Positions 33,942-42,498 of a stretch of DNA of 64,000 bases are shown in pieces. Within the stretch, counting starts at the first letter, position 1, and each line of letters opens with the position of its first letter. Location of the stretch: NCBI RefSeq assembly GCF_036227485.1, contig NZ_CP109479.1, forward strand, positions 4,650,001 to 4,714,000, given 5' to 3'. The notes under the pieces were generated by a model. It saw nothing but the letters and a program-made list of their open reading frames with translations, was not told where the DNA came from and ran no database searches. This DNA comes from Streptomyces sp. NBC_01451 (GTDB lineage Bacteria > Actinomycetota > Actinomycetes > Streptomycetales > Streptomycetaceae). The translations under genes were made by a program, and so were the position numbers.

Positions 33942-35696
33942 GTGACTCTCGACGGGGCGCGTGAGCGCCGGGTACGGACGGGCGGGATCGAGCTGTGCGT
34001 CGCCGAGCTGGGGAACCCCACGGACCCCACGGTGATCCTCGTGCACGGCTATCCGGACACCAAGGAGGTGTGGTCGGAGGTCGCCGCGCGGCTCGCGGAC
34101 CGCTTCCATGTCGTGCTGTACGACGTGCGGGGCCACGGCCGTTCGGGAACACCGCGTCCGCTGCGGGGCGGCTTCACCCTGGAGAAGCTGACGGACGACT
34201 TCCTGGCGGTCGCGGACGCGGTCAGCCCGGACCGGCCGGTGCACCTGGTGGGGCACGACTGGGGCTCGGTGCAGTCCTGGGAGTTCGTCACCGTCGCGCG
34301 CACCGAGGGCCGGATCGCGTCCTTCACGTCGATGTCCGGGCCGTCCCTGGACCACCTCGGCCACTGGACGAAGGGGCGCCTGAGGCGGCCCACCCCGCGC
34401 GCGATCGCCCAACTCCTTGGCCAGGGCCGCAGATCCTGGTACGTGTACGCGCTGCACACGCCCGTGCTGCCCGAACTCGCCTGGCGCGGTCCGCTCGGCA
34501 AACGCTGGCCGAAGATGCTGGCCCGGGTCGAGAAGGTCGCCTCGGACGGCTACCCGGCGGCCACCCTGGCCTCGGACGCTGCCAACGGCGCCTGGCTGTA
34601 CCGGGACAACGTCCGGGCCCGGCTGCGCAGGCCGCGCCCGGACTCGCACGCGCACGCGCCCGTGCAGCTCATCACGCCCTTGGGGGATGCGTTCCTCTCC
34701 GAGCGGCTGTACGACGGGCTGGAGCGGTGGGCCCCCCGGCTGGTGCGCCGCACGCTCGACGCCAGGCACTGGGTCCCGCTCACCCGGCCCGATCAGGTGG
34801 CCGCCTGGATCGGGGAGTTCGTGACCGCCAACGAGGGCGGGCGGCTCCCGGCGACGCCAACGGGCGTGTACGCACAGCGTTTCGGCGGCCGACTGGTCCT
34901 GGTCACCGGGGCGGGCAGCGGCATCGGACGGGCGACGGCGTTCGCGTTCGCCGAGGCGGGCGCCCGCGTGGTGGCCGTCGACCGGGACGCCGAAAGCTCC
35001 TCCCGCACAGCCGAGTTGGCCCGGCTTGTCGGTGCCCCCGAAGCCTGGGCGGAGCCGGTCGACGTCGCGGACGAGCAGGCGATGGAGAAGCTCGCCGAGA
35101 AGGTCGCCACCGAGTACGGCGTCGTGGACGTGCTGGTGAACAACGCGGGGATCGGGCTCTCCGGGTCCTTCTTCGACACGACCCCGGATGACTGGAAGAA
35201 GGTCCTGGACGTCAACTTGTGGGGTGTGATCCATGGTTGCCGGCTCTTCGGGAAGCAGATGGCCGAGCGCGGGCAGGGCGGCCACATCGTGAACATCGCG
35301 TCCGCCGCCGCCTACCAGCCCTCCAAAGCGCTTCCGGCGTACAGCACTTCGAAGGCCGCGGTGCTGATGCTCAGCGAATGTCTGCGCGCCGAGCTGGCGG
35401 GTCAGGGTATCGGCGTCTCGGCGATCTGCCCCGGTTTCGTCAACACGAACATCACAACGACCGCGCGCTTCACGGGAGTCGACGCCGAGGAGCAGGCCCG
35501 TCGGCAGAAGCGGACGGCTCGGCTGTACGGGTTGCGCAACTACCCGCCGGAGAAGGTGGCTTCGGCGATCCTGCGCGCGGTGGTGCGCAACGAGGCGGTC
35601 GCACCGGTGACGCCGGAGGCCCGGGGCGCGCGCCTCATGTCCCGCTTCATGCCGGGGGCGTTGAGGGCGCTGGCGCGGATGGATCCACCACTGTGA
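33942..35696 (+). CDS. Alpha/beta-hydrolase and short-chain dehydrogenase fusion
   Basis: The 584-residue protein joins two enzyme domains. Residues about 1-295 form an alpha/beta hydrolase: oxyanion VHGYPD, DVRGHGRSG, and VGHDWGS, in which Asp takes the nucleophile position as in epoxide hydrolases and haloalkane dehalogenases; His is in DARHWVP. Residues about 310-584 form an SDR with the cofactor motif TGAGSGIGRA, NNAG, and the catalytic Tyr/Lys in YSTSKAA. It is a known architecture in actinobacteria; substrate unknown. It starts with GTG 29 bases after the M24 stop and the 10-codon ORF overlaps its start, suggesting coupling. Confidence 0.9.
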   Translation: MTLDGARERRVRTGGIELCVAELGNPTDPTVILVHGYPDTKEVWSEVAARLADRFHVVLYDVRGHGRSGTPRPLRGGFTLEKLTDDFLAVADAVSPDRPVHLVGHDWGSVQSWEFVTVARTEGRIASFTSMSGPSLDHLGHWTKGRLRRPTPRAIAQLLGQGRRSWYVYALHTPVLPELAWRGPLGKRWPKMLARVEKVASDGYPAATLASDAANGAWLYRDNVRARLRRPRPDSHAHAPVQLITPLGDAFLSERLYDGLERWAPRLVRRTLDARHWVPLTRPDQVAAWIGEFVTANEGGRLPATPTGVYAQRFGGRLVLVTGAGSGIGRATAFAFAEAGARVVAVDRDAESSSRTAELARLVGAPEAWAEPVDVADEQAMEKLAEKVATEYGVVDVLVNNAGIGLSGSFFDTTPDDWKKVLDVNLWGVIHGCRLFGKQMAERGQGGHIVNIASAAAYQPSKALPAYSTSKAAVLMLSECLRAELAGQGIGVSAICPGFVNTNITTTARFTGVDAEEQARRQKRTARLYGLRNYPPEKVASAILRAVVRNEAVAPVTPEARGARLMSRFMPGALRALARMDPPL

Positions 35697-35759
35697 CCAG
35701 TAACATCAAATGGTATTGAATCAACCCAAGTTGACCAAAAGCCTTAAAACATAGGCTGG

Positions 35760-35813
35760 TTGTCCACAGGTTTTCCAATTCCCCTGTGGATAACCGCACT
35801 TGGTTGTGGATCA
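35760..35813. promoter_or_regulatory. Group of three DnaA boxes before kptA
   Basis: TTGTCCACA (35760-35768), the opposite-strand TGTGGATAA (35785-35793), and the near match TGTGGATCA (35805-35813) lie in an A/T-rich 173-bp intergenic stretch between the SDR fusion gene and kptA. The first two face each other. Confidence 0.6.
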
Positions 35814-35869
35814 AACCTCCGGGTCAAAATGAAGTGCGTGATCACCGTCTCGCCCGACACTCTTGCGGG

Positions 35870-36433
35870 ATGAGCGAGAAAGAGATGGATGAAAGACGCA
35901 CCGTGAAGGTGTCGAAGTACCTGTCGAAGCATCTGCGGCACCAGCCGGACCGGATCGGGCTCACGCTCGACGAGGCCGGCTGGGTCGACATCGACACGCT
36001 GATCGCCGCTGCCACGGCCCACGGCTTCCGGTTCACCCGGGACGAGCTGGACCATGTGGTCGCCGCCAACGACAAGAAGCGTTTCGCGATCGACGGAACC
36101 CGCATCCGCGCCAGCCAGGGCCACAGCGTCGAGGTCGACCTCGGGCTGCCCCCGGCGACCCCGCCGCCGTACCTCTACCACGGCACGGTGGACCGCTTCC
36201 TGGACGCCATCCGCGCCGAGGGCCTGCGGCCCATGAACCGGCACGCCGTGCATCTCTCGGCCGACCGTGAGACCGCGACCCGGGTCGGCGCCCGCCGGGG
36301 CCGGCCCGTCGTGCTCTCGGTGGACTCGGCCGCCATGCACCGCGACGGCCACCTCTTCCACGTGAGCGCGAACGGCGTGTGGCTCACGGAATCGGTACCG
36401 CCACGCTTCCTGCGGTTCTCCGGCCCGCGCTGA
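35870..36433 (+). CDS. kptA: RNA 2'-phosphotransferase (KptA/Tpt1)
   Basis: The 187-residue protein matches Tpt1, which moves a 2'-phosphate from RNA to NAD+. The N-terminal winged-helix part has SKYLSKHLRHQPDRIGL and DEAGWVDIDTLI. The ADP-ribosyltransferase part has RIRASQGHS, LYHGT, VHLSAD and ANGVWLTESVP. In bacteria without tRNA splicing its task is unclear; capped or damaged RNA are proposed substrates. The start is ATG at 35870, with an ATG at 35885 as alternative. A parS site follows 28 bases after its stop. Confidence 0.9.
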   Translation: MSEKEMDERRTVKVSKYLSKHLRHQPDRIGLTLDEAGWVDIDTLIAAATAHGFRFTRDELDHVVAANDKKRFAIDGTRIRASQGHSVEVDLGLPPATPPPYLYHGTVDRFLDAIRAEGLRPMNRHAVHLSADRETATRVGARRGRPVVLSVDSAAMHRDGHLFHVSANGVWLTESVPPRFLRFSGPR

Positions 36434-36460
36434 CACCACCCGGCGCCAGCCGATCGTCAC

Positions 36461-36476
36461 TGTTTCACGTGAAACA
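36461..36476. promoter_or_regulatory. parS: parS site, perfect
   Basis: TGTTTCACGTGAAACA matches the ParB consensus exactly. It lies between kptA and the truncated LLM gene, 250 bases left of the accessory-island junction. Confidence 0.85.
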
Positions 36477-36500
36477 TGAACGGCACCTAGGCTCTGGGGC

Positions 36501-36755
36501 ATGAACCTGCGCCTGAGCACCGTGATCCTGCCGTACCGCCGTTGGCACGAGGGCGGCCGTTCGACCTGGCAGCGCGCGGAGCAGCTCGGGTTCCACACCG
36601 CGTTCACCTACGACCACCTGTCCTGGCGCACCTTCCGGGACGGCCCGTGGTTCGGCGCCGTGCCCACGCTCACGGCCGCCGCCGCAGTGACCGACCGGCT
36701 GCGGCTGGGCACCCTGGTGACCTCGGTCAAGGCTTTTTCGCCTATCGCGTCCTGA
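36501..36755 (+). pseudogene. Truncated LLM-class (luciferase-like) oxidoreductase, 5' fragment
   Basis: The first 74 codons encode [31 protein letters not shown] and RLGTLVTS, about 73% identical to the start of the full LLM gene at 48959-49861. Homology stops at 36725, after GTGACCTCG, and eight unrelated codons (VKAFSPIA...) lead to a stop. The rest of the roughly 300-residue F420- or flavin-dependent enzyme is missing, so this is the left remnant of a gene broken by the accessory island. Codon use matches the chromosome, so this is probably the original 5' end. Confidence 0.8.
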
Positions 36756-36796
36756 CCTGCGAAGATTCCCCTTGGTCGGGGAGGGCGGTTGCCCGC

Positions 36797-37198
36797 TCAG
36801 ATGCCGATGAGCCGGACGCGGTCACCGCACAACCGGGCCATGTCGTCGATGTCCGAGGTCAGCATGGCCACCGGGCCCGGCTGACGCAGTGCCACCTCCG
36901 CCACGGTCGCGTCGATCGCGTACTTGTGGCCGTGCAGGCCCGCGGCCTTGAGCAGTTCTGCGGATGCTTTCGCCGCATCCTCGGTCACCGGCTCGACCTT
37001 GACGCGGGACAGCACCCACCGCAGCCGGGGCATGTTCACCCGCGTATGGCTGACTTCCACGATGGTGTTGGCTCCGATGACGAGGTCGGCGCCCATGGCA
37101 TGGAACACCTGGAACATCACGAGAATCTTGCGGTCTTGTGCGATCCAGGCGGAGAGCCCCTGGGAGTCCAGGACGACGGTCTCGACGTGCTCGTTCAC
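36797..37198 (-). CDS. PIN-domain ribonuclease toxin
   Basis: The 133-residue protein has the four acidic residues of the PIN nuclease site: Asp11 (VVLDSQGL), Glu48 (TIVEVSH), Asp96 (YAIDATVAE) and Asp116 (LTSDIDDMA). PIN toxins such as VapC cut tRNA or rRNA. The GTG start overlaps the antitoxin stop (GTGA). The 3' end of this gene and its downstream 50 bases recur in degraded form at 42028-42203. Confidence 0.85.
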   Translation of the reverse strand: MNEHVETVVLDSQGLSAWIAQDRKILVMFQVFHAMGADLVIGANTIVEVSHTRVNMPRLRWVLSRVKVEPVTEDAAKASAELLKAAGLHGHKYAIDATVAEVALRQPGPVAMLTSDIDDMARLCGDRVRLIGI

Positions 37199-37443
37199 GC
37201 AGCGCTCGCCGACCCGTCCGCGCCCGTCGCCCCGAAGATCCTGGAACGCGCCTCCGCCAGCTCCTCCTCGGCGAACTCCCCGTGCTCCTCCTGGTGACGC
37301 AGCAGGTCGGCGCCGAGCAACTGGTGCCGCAGCTGCCGCGCCACCGCCTCGGCCACATAACCGGAGACGTTGTCGGTGAGCTTCCTCAGTTCGGCGACCT
37401 GCTCGGTCGGCAGCGTCACCGTGATCCGTGTCGTGTCAGCCAT
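37195..37443 (-). CDS. Ribbon-helix-helix antitoxin
   Basis: The 82-residue protein starts TTRITVTLPTEQVAELRKL, a ribbon-helix-helix DNA-binding strand and helix, and has a helical C-terminus (VARQLRHQLLGADLLRHQEE) for toxin binding. Together with the PIN gene it makes a VapBC-like pair that should repress its own promoter. The ATG has no ribosome binding site but a TATGCT lies about 7 bases upstream, suggesting a leaderless transcript. Confidence 0.82.
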   Translation of the reverse strand: MADTTRITVTLPTEQVAELRKLTDNVSGYVAEAVARQLRHQLLGADLLRHQEEHGEFAEEELAEARSRIFGATGADGSASAA

Positions 37444-37781
37444 GGCCCGAGCATACTGCGATATGCGCCCCTGGTCGTCCCACTCGGCCCACGTCGGCAA
37501 GCGGCGCAGGGTACCCACTGCGGGCAAGACCGAGGCCGTGCTCGCCGAAAGAGGACCACCACCGTGGTCCGGGTTTGAACGCGGTTGTGCCCGGCCGCCA
37601 TGATGGGCTTGCCCGACGTCGGCAAGCGGCCGATCAGCGCGTGGCGCCAGGTCGGACAGGGCCCGAGCGTGTCGGGTGGTGTGCGGGGCGCGGTGAGGGC
37701 CGCCTGGAATCGATGGGGCGAAATAGCGTGGCACGGGTCGTCGTACGAGAACCACACACGGGCAAGAGAGTCGCGCCGTCG
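37444..37781. repeat. Intergenic region with direct repeat ACGTCGGCAAGCGGC
   Basis: The 338-bp divergent region between the antitoxin and the helicase gene contains ACGTCGGCAAGCGGC at 37491-37505 and 37616-37630, and between them the inverted repeat GGACCAC (37553-37559) / GTGGTCC (37564-37570). These may be operators for the antitoxin or scars of rearrangement. Confidence 0.45.
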
Positions 37782-40631
37782 ATGGCCTCGCCGGAGGCAA
37801 CCGCCTTCGCAAGGGCCCTGCTCGACGGCGGCTGGGCGGCGGTGTTCCTGCCCGGCGAGCCCGCCCGCCTCGGACGGCTGCTGCTGTGGCAGCCCGTGGG
37901 GGCTGCCGCCGACGGCGGCGTGGCGCCCGCGGGCGTCGAGACCGATTCGGTGGAGCTGGTGCTGCCGCACGGCCGGTCGGTCCGGCGGCGGAGGGTGGAA
38001 GGCCACGCACTGCCCGTCGCCCTCGCCGTCTCCGCGCTGGCCGGGGCGCAGCCGCCGCATCCGTCCGCCGCAGCCTGGCAGGCCGCCGCTCGCTTCGCGC
38101 TGCGGCTGCTCGCCGACGGCCGTCTCCATCCGGCCCTCACCCCCGCCGGCTACGACACCTGGCAGGCCGGCCCCTTCACCGCCGCCCAGCGCCGGACGTT
38201 GGACGCCCTCGCCGCCGCCTTCCCGCCGCACGCCCACTGCCTGCCCGAGCCCGGACCGGCCCCGCTGCGGATCGCCGAACCGGCCGCGCTGATAGGACAG
38301 TTCTGCGACGCCGTCGCCGACGACCTGGTCCGTACTCCGGCCGCGCCACTCGCCATGGGAGCGGTGCCGTACGCCTGGCGCGAGACGCGTGCCGTACCCG
38401 CCCTGCGCGAGTGGGCCGAGGAGACCACCGCCGCGCTCACCGCCGAGGTCGGTGTCTCGCTGCGCGTCGACCTGCCCGAGGGGCGCCGTCGGCAGTTCCG
38501 GGCAGTCCTGCAGTTGCATACTGCGGCGGATCCGGCGCTTGTCGTCGACGCCGCAGGGCTGTGGAACGAGCCGGCCGAGGTGGAGAGGTTGCTCGGCCCG
38601 CGCGCCGAGACCGAGACGCTGCTCGCGCTGCGCCGCGGCGCCCGCGCATGGCTCCCACTCCAGCGGCTGCTGAAGGATGCCGTCCCCGACGAGCTCCGGC
38701 TGACTGACGACGAAGCCTTCGACCTGCTGGGGGACGCGACCGACGCGCTGCGCGCGGCCGGAGTCGACGTGCACTGGCCGCGCGAGCTGGTCAAGGCGCT
38801 CACCGCGACCGCGGAGATCGGGCAGCGCACCGCCCCCGGCTCCAGCGCGGGCGGCCTCCTCGACGCCGACGCACTTCTCGACTTCCGCTGGCAGCTCTCG
38901 CTCGGCGGCGAGCCGCTCACCGACGCCGAGATGGACGCCCTCGCCGAGTCGCGCCGCCCCCTCGTCCGGCTGCGGGACCAGTGGGTGGTCGCCGACCCGA
39001 AGCTGGTGGCCCGCGCCGGGCGCCGCCGGATGGAACCGCTCACCCCCATGGAGGCGCTGAGCGCCGCGCTGACCGGCGAGGTGGAACAGGACGGCGACCC
39101 GATTCCCTGTGAGGCGGTCGGCCAGTTCGGCGACCTTGTCGCCCGTATCCGCGATCCTGAATCCCGTATCCCCGCCCCGCAGCCCGCCGCGCTCAAAGCC
39201 ACCTTGCGCGACTACCAGAAGCGGGGCCTCGCCTGGCTGGCCGAGATGTGTGAACTCGGCCTCGGCGGCTGCCTCGCCGACGACATGGGCCTGGGCAAGA
39301 CCATCACCCTGCTCGCCCTGCATCTGCACCGCCAGACCGACCCCGCCACCGCGGGCCCCACGCTCGTCGTCTGCCCCGCCTCCCTGCTCGGCAACTGGCA
39401 GCGCGAGGCGGCCCGGTTCGCACCGTCCACCCCCGTACGCCGGTACCACGGCGGCGACCGCCACCTGGACGACCTGGCCGGCGACGAAATCGTCCTGGTC
39501 ACCTACGGGGTGCTGCGTCGCGACCGCGAAGTCCTCGCCGAGACCGCCTGGTCGCTGGTCGCCGCCGACGAGGCCCAGCACGTCAAGAACCCCTACGCGG
39601 TCACCGCCCGCGAACTGCGCGCCCTGCCCGCCCGCGCCCGCGTCGCCCTCACCGGCACCCCCGTGGAGAACAACCTCTCCGAACTGTGGGCGCTCCTCGA
39701 CTGGACCACCCCCGGACTCCTCGGCCCGCTGACCGCCTTCCGCGACCGGTACGCCCGCCCCATCGAGGCCGGCGAGGACCCCGAGGCCGCCGAGCGCCTG
39801 TCCCGTCTCGTCCGTCCCTTCCTGCTGCGCCGCAGAAAGTCCGACCCGGGGATCGCACCCGAGCTGCCGCCCAAGACCGAGACCGACCGCGTCGTCTCGC
39901 TGACGGCCGAACAGACCAGCCTGTACGAGGCGGTGGTCCGCGAGACCATGGCGAGGATCGCGGAGTCCGAGGGCATCGCCCGCCGCGGCCTGGTGCTCAA
40001 GCTGCTCACCGCGCTGAAGCAGATCTGCAACCACCCGGCCCAGTATTTGAGAGAACACCGCTTGAAGGAGCACGGCCTGCGCCGGTCCACCCCGTTGCGA
40101 GGCCGCTCAGGCAAGCTCGAACTGCTCGACGAACTGCTCGACACCATCACCGCCGAGGGTGAGTCGGTGCTGGTCTTCACCCAGTACAAGCAGATGGCGT
40201 CCCTTCTGGAGAAACATCTCGCCGAACGCGGCATGCCCACCCTCTTCCTGCACGGCGGCACCCCCGTCGCGCGGCGCGAGGAGATGGTGGAACGCTTCCA
40301 GCGCGGTGAAGTACCGGTGTTCCTGCTGTCGTTGAAGGCGGCGGGCACCGGCCTCAACCTCACCCGCGCCACCCACGTCGTGCACTACGACCGCTGGTGG
40401 AACCCGGCCGTCGAGGACCAGGCCACCGACCGCGCGTACCGCATCGGCCAGGACAGGCCCGTCCAGGTGCACAAGCTCATCGCCGAGGGCACCGTGGAGG
40501 ACAAGGTGGCGAAGCTTCTCGAATCCAAGCGCGCCCTCGCCGACGCCGTCGTCGGCTCCGGCGAGGCCGCCCTCACCGAACTGTCCGACGCCGACCTCGC
40601 CGAACTCGTCTCCCTGGGGAGGCAGTCATGA
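37782..40631 (+). CDS. SNF2-family DEAD/DEAH helicase
   Basis: The protein has about 949 residues. After a ~480-residue N-terminal region typical of bacterial SNF2 proteins come the helicase motifs: Walker A in DDMGLGKT (about 499-506), motif II DEAQH (about 596), motif III TGTPVENN, and in the second lobe TQYKQM, AAGTGLNL and the RIGQ box. It probably moves along double-stranded DNA or removes proteins from it. Start uncertain: MASPEATAFARALLDGG at 37782 fits family N-termini; in-frame alternatives are 37713 and the GTG at 37728. Its stop overlaps the SWIM gene start (ATGA). Confidence 0.88.
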   Translation: MASPEATAFARALLDGGWAAVFLPGEPARLGRLLLWQPVGAAADGGVAPAGVETDSVELVLPHGRSVRRRRVEGHALPVALAVSALAGAQPPHPSAAAWQAAARFALRLLADGRLHPALTPAGYDTWQAGPFTAAQRRTLDALAAAFPPHAHCLPEPGPAPLRIAEPAALIGQFCDAVADDLVRTPAAPLAMGAVPYAWRETRAVPALREWAEETTAALTAEVGVSLRVDLPEGRRRQFRAVLQLHTAADPALVVDAAGLWNEPAEVERLLGPRAETETLLALRRGARAWLPLQRLLKDAVPDELRLTDDEAFDLLGDATDALRAAGVDVHWPRELVKALTATAEIGQRTAPGSSAGGLLDADALLDFRWQLSLGGEPLTDAEMDALAESRRPLVRLRDQWVVADPKLVARAGRRRMEPLTPMEALSAALTGEVEQDGDPIPCEAVGQFGDLVARIRDPESRIPAPQPAALKATLRDYQKRGLAWLAEMCELGLGGCLADDMGLGKTITLLALHLHRQTDPATAGPTLVVCPASLLGNWQREAARFAPSTPVRRYHGGDRHLDDLAGDEIVLVTYGVLRRDREVLAETAWSLVAADEAQHVKNPYAVTARELRALPARARVALTGTPVENNLSELWALLDWTTPGLLGPLTAFRDRYARPIEAGEDPEAAERLSRLVRPFLLRRRKSDPGIAPELPPKTETDRVVSLTAEQTSLYEAVVRETMARIAESEGIARRGLVLKLLTALKQICNHPAQYLREHRLKEHGLRRSTPLRGRSGKLELLDELLDTITAEGESVLVFTQYKQMASLLEKHLAERGMPTLFLHGGTPVARREEMVERFQRGEVPVFLLSLKAAGTGLNLTRATHVVHYDRWWNPAVEDQATDRAYRIGQDRPVQVHKLIAEGTVEDKVAKLLESKRALADAVVGSGEAALTELSDADLAELVSLGRQS

Positions 40632-41863
40632 ACCCCTCGCTCCCCGGCCAGCGCCGTGCATCCGCCCGTGGCAGGCGCGCGTTCGCCGCCACCTGGTGGG
40701 GCCAGGCATGGGTGACGGCCCTGGAGGACTCCACTCTGGACTCCGGACGACTGTCCCGCGGACGCACCTACGCCCGCCAGGGCAAGGTCGGTACGACCAC
40801 CGTCGCCCCGGGCCAGGTCAAAGCCGCGGTCCAGGGAAGCCGCCCGCGCCCGTACCGCGCCTCGGTCCACCTGCCCGTCCTCACCGACACCCAGTGGGAC
40901 ACCCTCCTCGACACCGTCGCGGCCCGAGCCGGGCATCTCGCCGCGCTCCTCGACGGCGAGATGCCCGCCGAACTCGTCGACGACGCCCGCCAGGCAGGCG
41001 TCCCCCTCCTCCCACTGCCCACCGAACTCGACCCTGACTGCTCCTGCCCCGACTGGGGACACCCCTGCAAGCACGCCGCCGCACTCTGCTACGCCATCGC
41101 CACCACCATCGACGCCGACCCGTTCGTCCTCTTCGCGCTGCGCGGCCGCAGCCGCGAGGAAGTCCTCACCCAACTGCGCGCACGCCGTAGAGCCACACAG
41201 GAGACCGCGAGTCCCCCGGCCCCGGCCGGCATCCCTGCCGCAGCCGCGTACACCCGCTGGGCCGAACACCAACCCCGGTTTCCCGAACCCCCCGAGCCGT
41301 CCGCCCACACCGTCTCGCTGCCCGTCACTGCGCCGTCCAGCAGTGGGACGGCCACCACGGACCTGGAGCGGCTCATGACAGACGCCGCCGCCCGCGCCGC
41401 ACGACTCCTCGCGGGCGACACCACCGACCTGCACCTGACCCAGCACCAGGACGCGGTGCGGATCGCCGCGAGCAGTCACTGGCCCGAGTGGTTCCACCGC
41501 CTGATCGTGAACACAGGCACCAAACCGGACGCGTTCGCCCGCCTCACCCGTGCCTGGCGGCACAGCGGCCCCACCGGCCTCACCGTCGCCGAACACCCCC
41601 ACACCCCCGACCCGGTGACGATGAAGGCCGCCCGCACCGCCCTGACCGGCGCCCTCACCGAGATGACCACCACCCCCGTCCCCCTCAGGACCTGGCGCAA
41701 CCGCCTCACCCTCACCGACCACCGCATCCAACTGCGGCTGGGCCCCGACGCCCGCTGGTACCCCTACTCCCAGGACGACGAGGGCGCATGGTGGCCCGAC
41801 TCACCGGCCGACACCGACCCTGTCGCGGCCCTCACCTCTGTCTGGCAGCGGACGGAAACGTAA
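40628..41863 (+). CDS. SWIM zinc-finger protein
   Basis: The 411-residue protein has a SWIM motif CSCPDWGHPCKH with Cys138, Cys140, Cys147 and His149 as zinc ligands, preceded by a conserved N-terminal segment (TWWGQAWVTALE, GRTYARQGKV). SWIM proteins are usually encoded next to SNF2 helicases and may guide them to DNA. Start overlaps the helicase stop by 4 bases, so the pair is coupled. A degraded copy of its last ~50 codons lies at 45510-45665. Confidence 0.88.
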   Translation: MNPSLPGQRRASARGRRAFAATWWGQAWVTALEDSTLDSGRLSRGRTYARQGKVGTTTVAPGQVKAAVQGSRPRPYRASVHLPVLTDTQWDTLLDTVAARAGHLAALLDGEMPAELVDDARQAGVPLLPLPTELDPDCSCPDWGHPCKHAAALCYAIATTIDADPFVLFALRGRSREEVLTQLRARRRATQETASPPAPAGIPAAAAYTRWAEHQPRFPEPPEPSAHTVSLPVTAPSSSGTATTDLERLMTDAAARAARLLAGDTTDLHLTQHQDAVRIAASSHWPEWFHRLIVNTGTKPDAFARLTRAWRHSGPTGLTVAEHPHTPDPVTMKAARTALTGALTEMTTTPVPLRTWRNRLTLTDHRIQLRLGPDARWYPYSQDDEGAWWPDSPADTDPVAALTSVWQRTET

Positions 41864-42498
41864 CGTCGGCGATGGTGCCCGTGGCATCGCCCCCCGCAGA
41901 TACGGTGGGGAGCCACCGAGGACCGGCAGACCTGCGGGCCAGTTCTTCGAGCTGGCGAACGGGGCCCCGTTTCACCGAACAGCCGCAGACTGGACCTGGG
42001 CCGCTAAGCCCAAGTGCACATCAGCGAAGGCTTTTCGCCCATCGCGGCGTGACCTCGCCGGATTCGCTTTCTCCGGCTCAAACGCCGATGAGCCGGACGC
42101 GGTCACCGCACGGCCGGGCCGTGCCACCGACATCGGACACCGATGTGGCCACCGTGCCCGGCCACCGCAGTGTCGTCTCGGTGACCGCCGCGTCGATCGC
42201 CGTACGTTCACGACGCCCCGGATGACACCTGGGCGGAAGTCGACGACCTGCGCGCCGAGGCGCCTGGGTCGGCGAGAACGGGTCGGATCCCGGTGCACCA
42301 GCGCCCGCGTCTCGGCGAGGGATCTGACAACGGATTGTCCGGGCGGGAATCCGGAGACGTCGGCGATCGCGGCAAACGGCTTCTGCGGCAACCGCACTTC
42401 GGGCATGATCCGATGGGACATGCCCGTCGGCAGTACACCCGCGCGCCGGAGTTCGCGGAGCGGTACAGGGCGGCACCGGTACGACTCAGGGGGTACAC
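41864..42498. other. 635-bp gene-poor stretch with remnants
   Basis: No intact gene is supported. From about 42028 to 42203 the sequence is a degraded copy of the region from 36726 into the PIN gene: AAGGCTTTTCGCC-ATCGCG, then a sequence encoding CGDRVRLIG on the complement. The last 100 bases hold the DUF262 promoter and leader. GC is mixed and codon bias is lost in all frames. Confidence 0.5.
42078..42203 (-). pseudogene. 3' remnant of a PIN-domain toxin gene
   Basis: On the complement, the last ~40 codons read AIDAAVTETTLRWPGTV, a stretch with a serine-aspartate pair, and ARPCGDRVRLIGV. They match the C-terminus of the intact PIN toxin (AIDATVAEVALRQPGPV, ARLCGDRVRLIGI). Asp of AIDA is kept, but the N-terminal two thirds with Asp11 and Glu48 are missing, so it is not functional. 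The 50 bases downstream are also similar to those after the intact gene. Confidence 0.7.

Noticed and set aside
36501..36755. Fragment interpreted as a recent duplication of the LLM gene at 48959
   Set aside because: The two copies are only about 73% identical in protein and differ in codon use, so a recent tandem duplication does not fit.
37416..40073. 885-codon minus-strand frame opposite the SNF2 helicase
   Set aside because: It is the complement of conserved helicase motifs and has no start signal or recognisable domain.
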